NCBI GenBank assembly: GCA_010015675.1
Contig: ML977003.1
Span: 430,440-494,439, forward strand
Direction: 5' to 3'
Source of the DNA: Byssothecium circinans
Lineage: Eukaryota > Ascomycota > Dothideomycetes > Pleosporales > Massarinaceae
Length of the DNA stretch: 64,000 bases
Shown: positions 12,701-22,095 of the stretch, piece after piece
Layout of the letters: every line of letters starts with the position of its first letter
Position numbering within the stretch: the first letter of the stretch is position 1
Notes under the pieces: generated by a model
The model's input: only the letters and a program-made list of their open reading frames with translations
What the model was told of the DNA's origin: nothing
Database searches by the model: none
Translations under genes and position numbers: made by a program

Positions 12701-12841
12701 AATCTCAACGTAGACGTGCGCACCATGGTCCTGGCATCCGGCTAGGTTAGCGGGGATTCCATGGTAGGATCTCGGGGGCTCAACACACCTATCGAGATCA
12801 TCCCACACGGGATCCAACTTGTCGGGCTTGCCGCCGGCCAT
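9797..12841 (-). CDS. nag3: GH3 beta-N-acetylglucosaminidase fused to GNAT acetyltransferase domains (Nag3-like)
   Basis: Five exons give 933 aa: 12841-12789, a 7-nt micro-exon 12730-12724, 12663-12552, 12482-9967 and 9910-9797. The N-terminal half (about residues 18-360) is a NagZ-type GH3 barrel: GQLFMMGFDG, AIGIDQENGG, GKHFP near 187-191 and VVVSECLEMDAL near 272-283. The C-terminal part (about 560-933) has two GNAT-like halves, with an RRKLSIGHSL acetyl-CoA-type loop. GH3-GNAT fusions of this kind occur in fungal GlcNAc clusters (nag3 in Trichoderma). Likely role: intracellular release of GlcNAc from chitin-derived oligomers. No signal peptide is visible. Unusual points: Glu275 stands where NagZ enzymes have the Asp nucleophile, and the canonical Asp-Ser-His acid/base loop is absent after GKHFP. 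It starts 684 nt from the divergent dac1-like gene, suggesting a shared promoter. Confidence 0.88.
12724..12730 (-). other. 7-nt micro-exon of the nag3-like gene
   Basis: The heptamer GACCATG (minus strand) lies between a 58-nt intron (12788-12731) and a 60-nt intron (12723-12664). Both introns have GT-AG ends and a CTAAC branch sequence. Including it is the only way I found to join the first exon to the third in frame, and it yields LDRTMGQLFMMG, matching the conserved start of the GH3 domain. Confidence 0.7.
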
Positions 12842-13525
12842 GGTGACGACAAAGCCTCCAGCTGGTCGCGTAATCGCAGGAGAAGTCAGTTGGTCGCAGT
12901 GGCAGTGGCAGTCGCAAGCGCAAGCGAAGCGCGGTCCGGATCTGCGTCTGGCTTGAACGTGACTCGGAGCGGCCTGTTAACAATGAAAGACGTGGGGATG
13001 GCGTCTGTTGCAACGGTAATATTCACGCGCCCCCCGGAACCCGCTTATGTGCTCGGACCACTAGGTAATGGCCACCTCACTTGGTCTTAAGGCTGGTGAT
13101 ACCTACCCCTCACACATCCGCTATCATAGACGTCCATCGCGAGCCGGCCGATACAACGTCGAATGCAACCGCATCTAGCCAGTCGGAAAATGCAAAGCAT
13201 CAGGTGCGCTGGGGACCTCGGGATGTTCGTCGCTGTGTAACATTCACTTTGCCGCTAATCAGAAGCCTGCACTGAGAAACGTTGCGTATTGCAGTGCATG
13301 TCGTCAGCAAATCCAGTCGACTCGAAATGTCCCTGCAATTTTCACAGCGAATGATATGGTCTCTGTAGTTCTGATAAGAGAGAGGTAGGTCGCTCAGCTT
13401 CGGAGGTGTTGAGCTTGTCTCAACCGCATCCGCATCTTCCTTCCATTTCCGGTCATCATCGCGCTCTGCTTCCACCTCTCAAACCCACATTTCCTCGTCG
13501 TCGCTTCTGTCACTCGCACGACATC
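12842..13525. other. Divergent promoter region between nag3-like and dac1-like genes
   Basis: The two pathway genes are transcribed away from each other across this 684-nt stretch, the arrangement expected for coordinated control. No clear TATA box or gene is visible. Confidence 0.55.
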
Positions 13526-14894
13526 ATGCCCTCTGCCGTGCTACCCAATAGCCGCCAGCGCTCAGGCGTGATCAAGTTCACGAACTGTCTTCTCGTCAAG
13601 GGCAACGAACTCGTCAACGACGACCTATGGATCAGCTCCAGCACCGGCAAGATCCTTAACGGGCAAGAGATCTTGTACGAGCATCGCACAGCACCCGATA
13701 ACATCATCGACCTTGGCGGCCGTATTCTGTCGCCTGGTTTCATCGATGTGCAGCTCAACGGAGCGTACGGCTTCGACTTTTCAGTCATTCCGGGGGATGG
13801 CGCTGCCAGTTACGGCAAGGGGGTTCAGAGAGTGAACAGGAACATTGTCAGGAAAGGTGTGACGTCTTATCTCCCGACGGTGACGTCTCAGAGACCGGAA
13901 GTTTACCACAAGGTATTCTTCACCCTTTCCCCCTCCCCATTTTGAATCTCCGTTGATTCGGTCCCAGGCCCTCCCCTTCCTGGGCCCCTCAGGCCATACC
14001 CGCGACTCCTCCCTCGGCTCCGAATCGCTCGGCGCCCACTGTGAAGGCCCCTTCATCTCCCCCACCAAAAACGGCATCCACAAAGTCTCCGTCCTCCAAG
14101 CCCCTCACTCAGGCCTCAGCTCCCTGCAATCCTGCTACGGTGCCTCCAACCTCTCCACCAATCCCACCACCCCATCCCCCATCAAACTCATCACCCTCGC
14201 CCCTGAGCTCCCCAACGCCCTCCCCACCATCTCCTCCCTCACCGACCTCGGCATCACCGTCTCAATCGGCCACTCGGAAGCCACGTACGAAGAAGCCAAA
14301 CTCGCCATCAAAGCCGGCGCCACCAAGATAACCCACCTTTTCAACGCCATGAAGCCCCTACACCACCGTAACCCGGGCATCTTCGGCCTCCTCGGCACCG
14401 CAAGTTCCTCGATTTCCAAACCGTATTTCGGAATCATCGCAGATGGCATACACATCCACCCGACCTCTATAAAGATAGCCTTCAACGCGCATCCCGCCGG
14501 CTTGATCCTAGTCACCGACGCCATGCGGCTCGCGGGTATGCCCGACGGTATCTATGACTGGACGAACGGGTCGCGCATCATCAAAGACGGGGCACTGCTC
14601 ACGCTGGAAGAGAACGGGAAGATTGCGGGGAGTAGTATCGAGCTTGTGGATTGTGTGACGAATTTCCTGAACTGGACGGGCGCTAGCGTACCTGAGGCTT
14701 TGAGGGCGGTTACGGAGACGCCGGCGAGAATGTTGGGGGTGCATGGTACGAAGGGGTCGTTGGAAGAGGGCGCTGATGCGGATTTGGTGGTGCTGGATGT
14801 GCGGGATGGTGATGAGGTTGGGGCTGAGAGGAAGGTGGTTGTTGAGCAGGTCTGGAAGTTTGGAGTCAAGGTTTTTGATAAGGAGATGGCATAA
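13526..14894 (+). CDS. dac1: N-acetylglucosamine-6-phosphate deacetylase
   Basis: Two exons (13526-13912 and 13968-14894, intron 55 nt) give 436 aa, normal for NagA/Dac1 enzymes of the amidohydrolase superfamily. Motifs: SPGFIDVQLNG near residue 72, HCEGP with metal-ligand Glu155, GHSEATYEE with His231, THLFNAM with His252, and LVTDAM with catalytic Asp313. These correspond to the metal-binding Glu/His/His and the general-base Asp of bacterial NagA. The enzyme converts GlcNAc-6-phosphate to glucosamine-6-phosphate and acetate, the step after the kinase encoded upstream. An in-frame ATG at 13406 would add 40 residues. I prefer 13526 because the protein then starts just before the conserved IKFTNC strand. 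Confident in function from motifs and context. Confidence 0.93.
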
Positions 14895-15741
14895 GAGAAG
14901 ATTGGATTGCATGGAGATAAATTTGGATTCTCGTGGTGGGGGGTTTTCAGCATATCGGTCTGTAGATGGAGAATCTGTAGATTTCGCATCCCAGTCGCTT
15001 GTAGAGTGAAGATATATTAGAAGATACCCAGCATACATTTGCATAAATAGATACATGTACATCTCTAGACGTTGTTTATCTTCACTTGCTGCACTTTTGT
15101 ATCTTTCGTGCGTGTTTATGTATATGCTTTCATTTGATCAAGATTAAGGTGATTTCAACGCTGTGGTATTATTTCCGCTAAAACCAAGAACAGAAAAAAA
15201 AAACCTACTCAAAGCCTCTAACAAACCGCTACCATGCTACCATGCCTCTCGCCGTGTTTAAATAGCCGGCAGCAGCGACCCTGTGCCAAAGTCGCCGGGC
15301 AAAACTCTGACAGAGTTGTATAGACCATTTGTCTACTACACGAGAGCATGCCTTCCGCTACTACGCTGCGACAAAGTAACACATCACTGTGCTACAAACA
15401 AGTACACAAGCACGAAAGACATCGCTATACAAGATCGTACACATTGAAAAAATTGCTAAAGAAAGGTAAGGAAATTGGTAAGCTTGGCCCAGCCAGGCTC
15501 CAGGTCGATCAAGGATCAAATCTGTCGATTAGCGTATCAATGTCGTCTTTTCAAGTATGAGCAGCCATCTCATTGGCCTTGACTTGAGGACAGGAATTGA
15601 GTTGTAGTAAGAACGAAACCCCACGAAAGTCTTCTTCGCCGAACCGAATGACGTGATATCTGAATCACGTCCAGTGGTGTCGTTCAGGTGGAGTCCGGAT
15701 GGAAAAAGAGGTGTGTTCCGACGTGAAACGGCCGACACCAC
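14895..15741. other. Intergenic region between convergent dac1-like and Rab-like genes
   Basis: 847 nt between two convergent 3' ends. I see nothing beyond terminator-type AT-rich sequence and short, unsupported open frames. Confidence 0.5.
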
Positions 15742-16895
15742 TCAGCAGCATCGCCCCGACTTGTTCTTCCGTGTCTGCTCAATGTGTTCCTCCCACTGTT
15801 GTTGCTCACCGCCAACGTTCGGTGTAGTAGGGAAACCCATCCAACTTCTCCTCTTATCTCCCGCGCCTACCCTGAAACTGCCAGTGCCACCCCCAGGATA
15901 GTCGAAATAGCCGTTTACGCTGCTGTTGCCGTTGATCCCTGGTGTGGCACCAGCCAGTGCGAGCTGCTCTTCTTCGAACTTTCGCTGTTGCTGCTCCACC
16001 AGTTTTCTTGTAATGACCCGGAAGATCTCGTCCACACCCTCGCCATCCTTCGCGCTTATCTCGTGGCAGCAGTCCCACCCAATGTCCTGCCCCCAGACAC
16101 CACTGGATCGGTTACTCTGGGGAGACGCCATGCCGCCGCTTTGCCATCCAGCTGAGGCGGATTGTGATTGCGCTTGCGTAGCTTGATCTGGGTAAAGATG
16201 CTCGGCGACATAAGCGATGCAGCGTTCAAAGGGCACTTGACGTTTCGAGGGGTCTTCGGCAACGACATCGGACTTTGTGCCTACGACATGAATGATTATG
16301 TCTTCGCCGAGGTTTTGCTTGAGCTCTTGAAGCCAGCGGACCATTTCGTCGAAGGATGACGGGTCGGTGATGTCATAGCAGAGGACACCGGCATTCGCAC
16401 CTTTAGTTCCTCCGTCAGTCTTGTGTTCTGATGACGAGAAGTCTATTTGCCGCAAGCTACAACCGGGGAAGAAAACACAAGGCAACCCAGCTGTCGCGGT
16501 GGCGCAGTGGACGTGCAGGGAAGGCTCGATGCGTGAAAAGGAGGTGGGGAAGATGACTTCCCTTCCCCCGCAGAGTGTGCCCACCCAACGCAACGTGTGA
16601 AATTCCCACGTACCTCTATAGTAGAGTTTTGATATGCTTCTAAATCTCTCCTGTCCTGCTGTATCCCATATTTGCAGGCGCACAACGGTCGACGTATCGA
16701 TGTCGACCACGCGCTTGGTCAGAAAGGAAGCACCAATGGTCGATTGAGTGTCGGGCGGTACGAACGCATTTTTGACGTAGCGATGGACGAGGGAGGTCTT
16801 CCTATGGCTAGTGAGTGACGGTCTCAGACAGTCTATACAGGTACTCACCCCACTCCCTGCGAGCCCAATACCACTATCTTCGCTTCTAGAGACAT
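15742..16895 (-). CDS. Rab-family small GTPase with an insert before the G5 motif
   Basis: Three exons (16895-16849, 16801-16614, 16400-15742) give 297 aa, about 90 longer than a standard Rab. G motifs are visible: P-loop GSQGVGKTS, switch-I Thr in STIGASF, G3 WDTAGQE, G4 GTKSD and G5 ISAKD. A Gln/Ser-rich insert of about 45 residues lies between G4 and G5, followed by a long C-terminal tail that ends in GRCC, a double-Cys prenylation signal. It is therefore a membrane-attached trafficking GTPase. I cannot place it with confidence in a named Rab subfamily; it is not one of the conserved Sec4/Ypt1/Ypt7 set by its loops. The second intron (213 nt) is long for this genome. Its translation could be read through as one open frame, but the canonical GKTSL and RGANAG joins support splicing. 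Confidence 0.85.
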
Positions 16896-17857
16896 GACAC
16901 GACTGAAATACGTGCCTGCGAGATTGAATCGCAGGGTTTATGGCCGGCCGGTGAGTAAGACGGGGTTGCGGTGACGGGCTGCTTCCAGTGAAAGCTGCGG
17001 CCACGGGAGTGGCTATATCGGATTGCCGAACAACAAAATACGGTGAGGTGGGCGGACGCGGAAACAGTCTCATGGCGTGTGTTAGACTGCTTAGAAGTGT
17101 CTGGCAGACAGGAGTATGAGGTCTAACGGCGTGTTTGGCGTGGTCGAGTATTGGGGACTCGAATTCAAACAACAAGTGACATCGCAGCCCGAAGGAGGGC
17201 GTTTGGCGCAAGCGGCAGTTCGGCTTGGCTGGGCAGGCGCCATGTGACTGTTCGAATTAGGCACTATGTCTCCCATGATGACGATGGTGATGCCGGCGCA
17301 GTGAAAGGAGTCTGAGGCTTGTTATGCGATCGTGCTCAAAAAAATTGTAGATTGCTTCGAGGTAGCAGAGAGATGTCGCCCAGCTTTTTGTTCACAGCAT
17401 GTTAGCGCTGTATCCGTCTCCCCGCATCCGAATGGGGAGTGGGCACCCGACGGTGACAGCGCGAGAGATGATTTTGTTTAATATTTATTAATGAGGCTCT
17501 GCTTCCTCGGGTCATCAAGTATAGCTCTGTTTTGGGCCACGTGTAAGCCTCGTGCGATGAGCTGGTTATCCTCCTATGAGAGGTGTTGGTTTATTCAGTC
17601 CAGCCTTCCTCTCTTCTCCACGTCTTAGAGCCGCGACACGATCCGGCGCGGGGGAACTTGGACCGAGGATGCTGAGCCAAAAAGTTGTTGCCGTCACCAT
17701 CCTTCAAGTGCCGCCCATCCAGTACTAGTGCCTCGAAATAAGAAGCAGTTTCCGCCTTTTGTTTAATCGTCGAGATATCCATTACCTCTTCTCTTATTGC
17801 GTATACTAGGAGTTTGTGCGGTGTTCTATGCTCAATTGACTTCCCGCCATCACCACA
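16896..17857. other. Divergent promoter region, Rab-like and Cyb2-like genes
   Basis: 962 nt between two divergent start codons. It contains an AT-rich run near 17474-17490 (AATATTTATTAAT) and no convincing gene. Confidence 0.5.
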
Positions 17858-19440
17858 ATGAATCGCGATAGCAACGACACGCAGAAGAACAAGCTCACGG
17901 GCGAGGCCGTCGCAGAGCATAACTCGAAAGATTCATGCTGGGTCATTGTCCACGGACGCGCTTACGATGTGACAGAGTTCCTGCCAGAGCACCCGGGAGG
18001 TTCAAAGATCATTCTGAAATATGCTGGCAAAGATGCGACGGAAGAGTTCGAGCCTATCCATCCGCCCGATACGCTGGACAAGTACCTCGACAAGTCGAAA
18101 CACCTGGGCGAGGTTGATATGAACACTGTCGAGCAAGAGGAGAAGGAGTTTGACCCTGAGGAGGAAGAGAGGCAGAAGCGCATCGAGATGATGCCCATCT
18201 TGGAGCAATGCTACAATCTCATGGACTTCGAGGCTGTTGCGAGGAGAACTATGAAGAAGACTGCTTGGGCTTACTACTCGAGCGGCGCGGACGATGAGAT
18301 TGTGAGCTTCACAGAATCTATCTCTTTTGCTTTGGAAACTAACGAACATAGACTTTGCGCGAAAACCACAACGCCTTTCACAAAATCTGGTTCCGGCCGC
18401 GAGTCCTCGTCGATGTCGAACAAGTCGATTTCTCCACTACTATGCTGGGCACCAAAGTCGACATCCCCTTCTACGTGACAGCAACCGCGCTAGGAAAGCT
18501 GGGAAACCCCGAGGGAGAAGTCATCTTGACAAGAGGCGCAAAGAAGCACAACGTGATTCAGATGATTCCAACACTAGCCTCATGTTCCTTTGATGAGATC
18601 ATGGATGCTGCCGAAGGCGAGCAGGTGCAATGGCTACAATTATACGTGAACAAGGACCGCGACGTCACCAAGAGGATTGTTGAGCACGCCGAGAAGCGCG
18701 GCTGCAAGGGTCTTTTCATCACGGTCGATGCGCCGCAACTCGGTCGTCGTGAAAAGGACATGCGGTCAAAGTTCTCCGACGTAGGATCAAGCGTGCAGTC
18801 AACAGGCGGTGGCGATGTGGACCGAAGCCAGGGTGCTGCTCGCGCTATCTCGTCCTTCATTGACCCGAGCTTGAGCTGGAAGGACATCTCCTGGTTCCAG
18901 AGCATCACCAAGATGCCGATTCTACTCAAGGGTGTCCAGTGCGTTGAGGACGTTCTTCGCGCTATTGAAGCTGGCGTGCAGGGCGTTGTCTTGTCTAACC
19001 ACGGCGGTCGCCAGCTGGACTTTGCGCGATCCGGTATCGAAGTCCTTGCCGAAGTCATGCCCGTTCTCCGTGAGCGTGGCTGGCAAGATCGCATTGAAAT
19101 TTATATCGACGGCGGTGTACGAAGAGCGACCGATATCATTAAGGCTGTCTGCCTTGGTGCAAAGGGTGTAGGAATCGGCCGGCCTTTCCTCTACGCCATG
19201 TCGCCGTACGGGTTACCGGGCGTTGATCGTGCTATGCAGCTTCTCAAGGATGAGATGGAGATGAACATGCGACTCATTGGAGCTTCGAAGATTTCGGATC
19301 TCAACCCAACCCTGGTCGATACAAGAGGGTTGAGCATGCACACTGCTGTCGTGCCAGAGGACACTCTTGGTCGCAATGTGTATGACCCTCTTGTCGGGCC
19401 TAAGGAGAAGGCGAAGCTTAACGAAAAGGCGAAGCTGTAG
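17858..19440 (+). CDS. Cytochrome b5/FMN-dependent L-lactate (2-hydroxyacid) dehydrogenase, Cyb2-like, with PTS1-type tail
   Basis: Two exons (17858-18301 and 18352-19440) give 510 aa. Residues 10-85 form a cytochrome b5 domain with haem ligands in EHPGG (His45) and PIHPP (His68). Residues about 130-490 are the FMN alpha-hydroxyacid dehydrogenase barrel, with TVDAPQLGRRE, the active-site LSNHGGRQ (His365), IDGGVRR and GIGRPF. This is the domain order of yeast flavocytochrome b2, which oxidises L-lactate to pyruvate and passes electrons to cytochrome c. Here the b5 domain starts almost at the N-terminus with no mitochondrial presequence, and the protein ends in AKL, a consensus peroxisomal PTS1. 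The same tripeptide occurs six residues earlier. Location may therefore be peroxisomal or cytosolic, and the physiological acceptor and exact 2-hydroxyacid are open. Confidence 0.9.
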
Positions 19441-19908
19441 AAGACGCGGAGCACGTCGTTTTGTAATGTACATACGTTTGTTCTAGGAGTATTCGGAGGA
19501 CTTTGTATGGCGTATAGTTCCATCTTCAGACTCGCATGTCTTTACCTTACTCTATCTAAGAAGCAACCTATAGAAATGTACAACGCCAGCATCATCCACT
19601 TTTCGTCAACTCAGAATTATGTCCTTGTTTACGTTGAAAATCGCATATGGACCTTGCTTCTAAAACCATGTCAGTACGGTGATTCATGTGGTTCGCTCTG
19701 CGCTCTCACGTGCTAGCGTATTTGCGGCTCTGCCCCCACAGAAATTCCATGTCACACCTCAACAGAAGGACCTTTGCACTCATCATTCACACTTTGCCAA
19801 GTCTTGGACATCCGCGCCGCTGCCTAATGTCGCTATATACGCTCACTTGGATACATTCTTTATAAGCGCAACATCTACAGACTTTCACTCCGTCATCCAT
19901 ATCGCTTC
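19441..19908. other. Intergenic region between Cyb2-like and MED27 genes
   Basis: 468 nt holding the 3' end signals of the dehydrogenase gene and the promoter of MED27. No gene seen. Confidence 0.5.
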
Positions 19909-20939
19909 ATGGCCGTCGACGCACAACCGCAACCTTCCCCCGAATGGGACGAATCGCAATGCACCGCCGCACTCGCCCACCTTGAGCGTCTACAGGCGCA
20001 GCTCGACGACCTTCGCCTCACAATCCCTCGCGTAATTCGGCCCTTCACCGCCCCGCCTGCGCCTTCCATGTACCGCGCTTTCAGCGACAATCTCACCGCG
20101 TCGCAAAACGATATCAAAGCCTTCAGGACACAATGGCACAGTCAAGACACGCAGTCCGTGTTGGATCATGCTAGGAAGAGTTTGGCGAGGAACAAGGATT
20201 TGAGCAAGAGTGCGGAAGTGGGGAAGTATGGATGGGTAGAGAAAGAGAGGAAAGAGAGGGAGCGGGGGAAGAAGATGTTGAAGGAGAAGGAAAGTGGTAC
20301 GGGGGTAGGAGAGGGTGAACGACTGGGCGAAGGGGATGTGGGGAGGATTCTGGATGAGTGGAAGACGAGGAAGGGGTATGAGAAGATTGGGTTGAAGAGG
20401 GAGGATGGGGATAAGGATTTGACGGTTCGTATCGATCACTACGGAAGAGCGTTCCAGTGCTTATGAGAAGACAGATTACCTTTGTTGCTGGCTCGTGGAA
20501 ACACCGCTTTCACATCCTCATCCAACAAGAAGAAACCGGATCGCATAAGCTACACGTAGAGTGTTTGGGCACAGGGGCGACACAGTTGGCTATCACAAGG
20601 TGCATGATGGCACGCCCGAAGTTAAATGACCTAAGATATCTATTGGTATGTTCAACACTATCCCTCCCTGCAACTAGGCCGTGTATGATATCCGGTATGA
20701 AGACGTGGGGATTTGTGTTCGGCGTGAGTGTGGAGGCTGGTGTTGGTGATGACTAACTGCGACTGTAGGATATGATTGCTGCGTACAAGACGGTGAAAGG
20801 CACAACTTGTGCCAAATGTGGAAATATGTTGGATTCCCATGCGTTAGGGACGGTTGCGAGAAGAAGTCGGGACGTGGTCGATACCGAGGGGAAGACCGAA
20901 GTGGTGTGGGAAGCTTTCCATGAGAGTTGTCTAGGCTGA
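19909..20939 (+). CDS. MED27: Mediator complex subunit Med27
   Basis: Three exons (19909-20424, 20475-20645, 20769-20939) give 285 aa. The N-terminal half is helical and charged, with a Lys/Glu-rich stretch around residues 100-145. The C-terminal 60 residues carry a zinc-ligand arrangement, CAKC then FHESC close to the end, which is the hallmark of Med27. Joining the exons gives the continuous DLRYLLDMIAAYK, supporting a 123-nt last intron rather than a small extra exon. Med27 belongs to the tail/upper-middle part of the Mediator coactivator that links transcription factors to RNA polymerase II. The assignment rests on the terminal Cys/His pattern and overall layout, so it is good but not certain. 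Confidence 0.72.
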
Positions 20940-21119
20940 GGCATACTCTCCCAGTAAGGGAATCTCGGGAGATACGACTGGGAAATCCTCTGCAAAACTC
21001 GTCGAAGGCGGATACAGTGCCTAATTCTTTTTGCAGAAGGCAGCATTCAACGCACTTGTGAACTCCGAGACCAACCTTCCGCGAGAGACCAATATCAAGA
21101 AGCCGCCCATTACCGTGGA

Positions 21120-21653
21120 CTAAAAATGGGGATCTCCGTTCCACCTCATATCCATGAACCAATCTCCATTCAAGGTTCTAAACTGATCTGGGTGCATAGT
21201 GTCCTTGTTCGGCCCTTGCCAAACAGCATCCGTCCACATCTCCCTGTATGGCTTGACGTATTTGCGCTGGTAATAGTCGTACTTTCGATTCCGATCGTTC
21301 TTTGCATTCAGGGTTGTCGCACCCAGGTTGCCCATGTTCAAGTGGTTAGCCCACCTGTTCCTCCGTTGACGGTTGTGCATATAGTCCGTTTTGTCAGCGC
21401 TGACAGTGACATGAATGTCGGGGCCTTTGCCTTGGACGATATCCTTGAAGCGACCCCACTTGCTTCCGTGCGCAGCTTTATCTTTTGGCCAAACGAAGTG
21501 GTAGTGGGGCTTCTTGACGCGTCGAACGTGACCATTCTGCTTCCAGCCCCCTGGCCAGTTCTGTGCAGGATCAAAGGGGAAATATTGGGCAGGCCTTTCC
21601 CTCCATGGATTCTGGGCAAAGTTCAAGTTGTAGAATGGTTGAAAGGGAGGCAT
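21120..21653 (-). CDS. Uncharacterised 177-aa protein rich in Trp, Asn, Tyr and Arg
   Basis: A single-exon frame that I do not recognise. It is rich in aromatic and basic residues (many NPW, NW, YYQRKY and RWNG patterns), has no Cys, no signal peptide and no membrane segment. A TATATAAA box sits about 70 nt upstream on the same strand at 21730-21723. Codon use resembles the neighbouring genes, and no other frame on either strand offers a better gene. It converges on the MED27 3' end. It could be a lineage-specific nuclear or RNA-binding protein, but that is only a guess from composition. Confidence 0.6.
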   Translation of the reverse strand: MPPFQPFYNLNFAQNPWRERPAQYFPFDPAQNWPGGWKQNGHVRRVKKPHYHFVWPKDKAAHGSKWGRFKDIVQGKGPDIHVTVSADKTDYMHNRQRRNRWANHLNMGNLGATTLNAKNDRNRKYDYYQRKYVKPYREMWTDAVWQGPNKDTMHPDQFRTLNGDWFMDMRWNGDPHF

Positions 21654-21722
21654 TGTACCGCTCGAGGGAGGAATAGACGAATGAGGGTGATGTCAATACG
21701 ATGGAACGGGGCACACTCTACG

Positions 21723-21730
21723 TTTATATA
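21723..21730 (-). promoter_or_regulatory. TATA box upstream of the 177-aa gene
   Basis: The minus strand reads TATATAAA about 70 nt before the ATG at 21653, a normal fungal distance. Confidence 0.45.
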
Positions 21731-22095
21731 TTCGGAGGATGCTCTTCGCCTGGTTTGCTAGGTGCCCTAGGACAGAATGGAGCACATCCCAAGTTATACA
21801 CATTGCTTGTCAAAGTAGGTCATTAAGCCTAGTAATTGCGCAAACCTACGATCACAATGCAAGGAGCCTCACTCCTCCTTCTGCACTCATCTCCAAAGAG
21901 TGGACCGGTCCACCATCAAACGACTTGACCAACATTGTGACATCCCCTAACGCGTACCTGACTACTGACTAACAGGCGCGCGTCAAGAATTTGGGTCCGT
22001 GCGCGGGAGCTTCCCCAGAACGCGATCTCGTTTTCTGTTTTCTGTTTTCCGAGAGCAATCAACACAGCCCGCCAGCGCAACAGCAGCCCTCCAAG

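Noticed and set aside
13406..13525. 40-residue N-terminal extension of the dac1-like protein
   Set aside because: Low-complexity His/Pro/Arg-rich sequence not found in the deacetylase family; probably 5' leader. A targeting peptide cannot be fully excluded.
20678..20723. Possible small extra exon in MED27
   Set aside because: Any use of it breaks the frame, whereas skipping it gives the conserved LRYLLDMIAAYK join.
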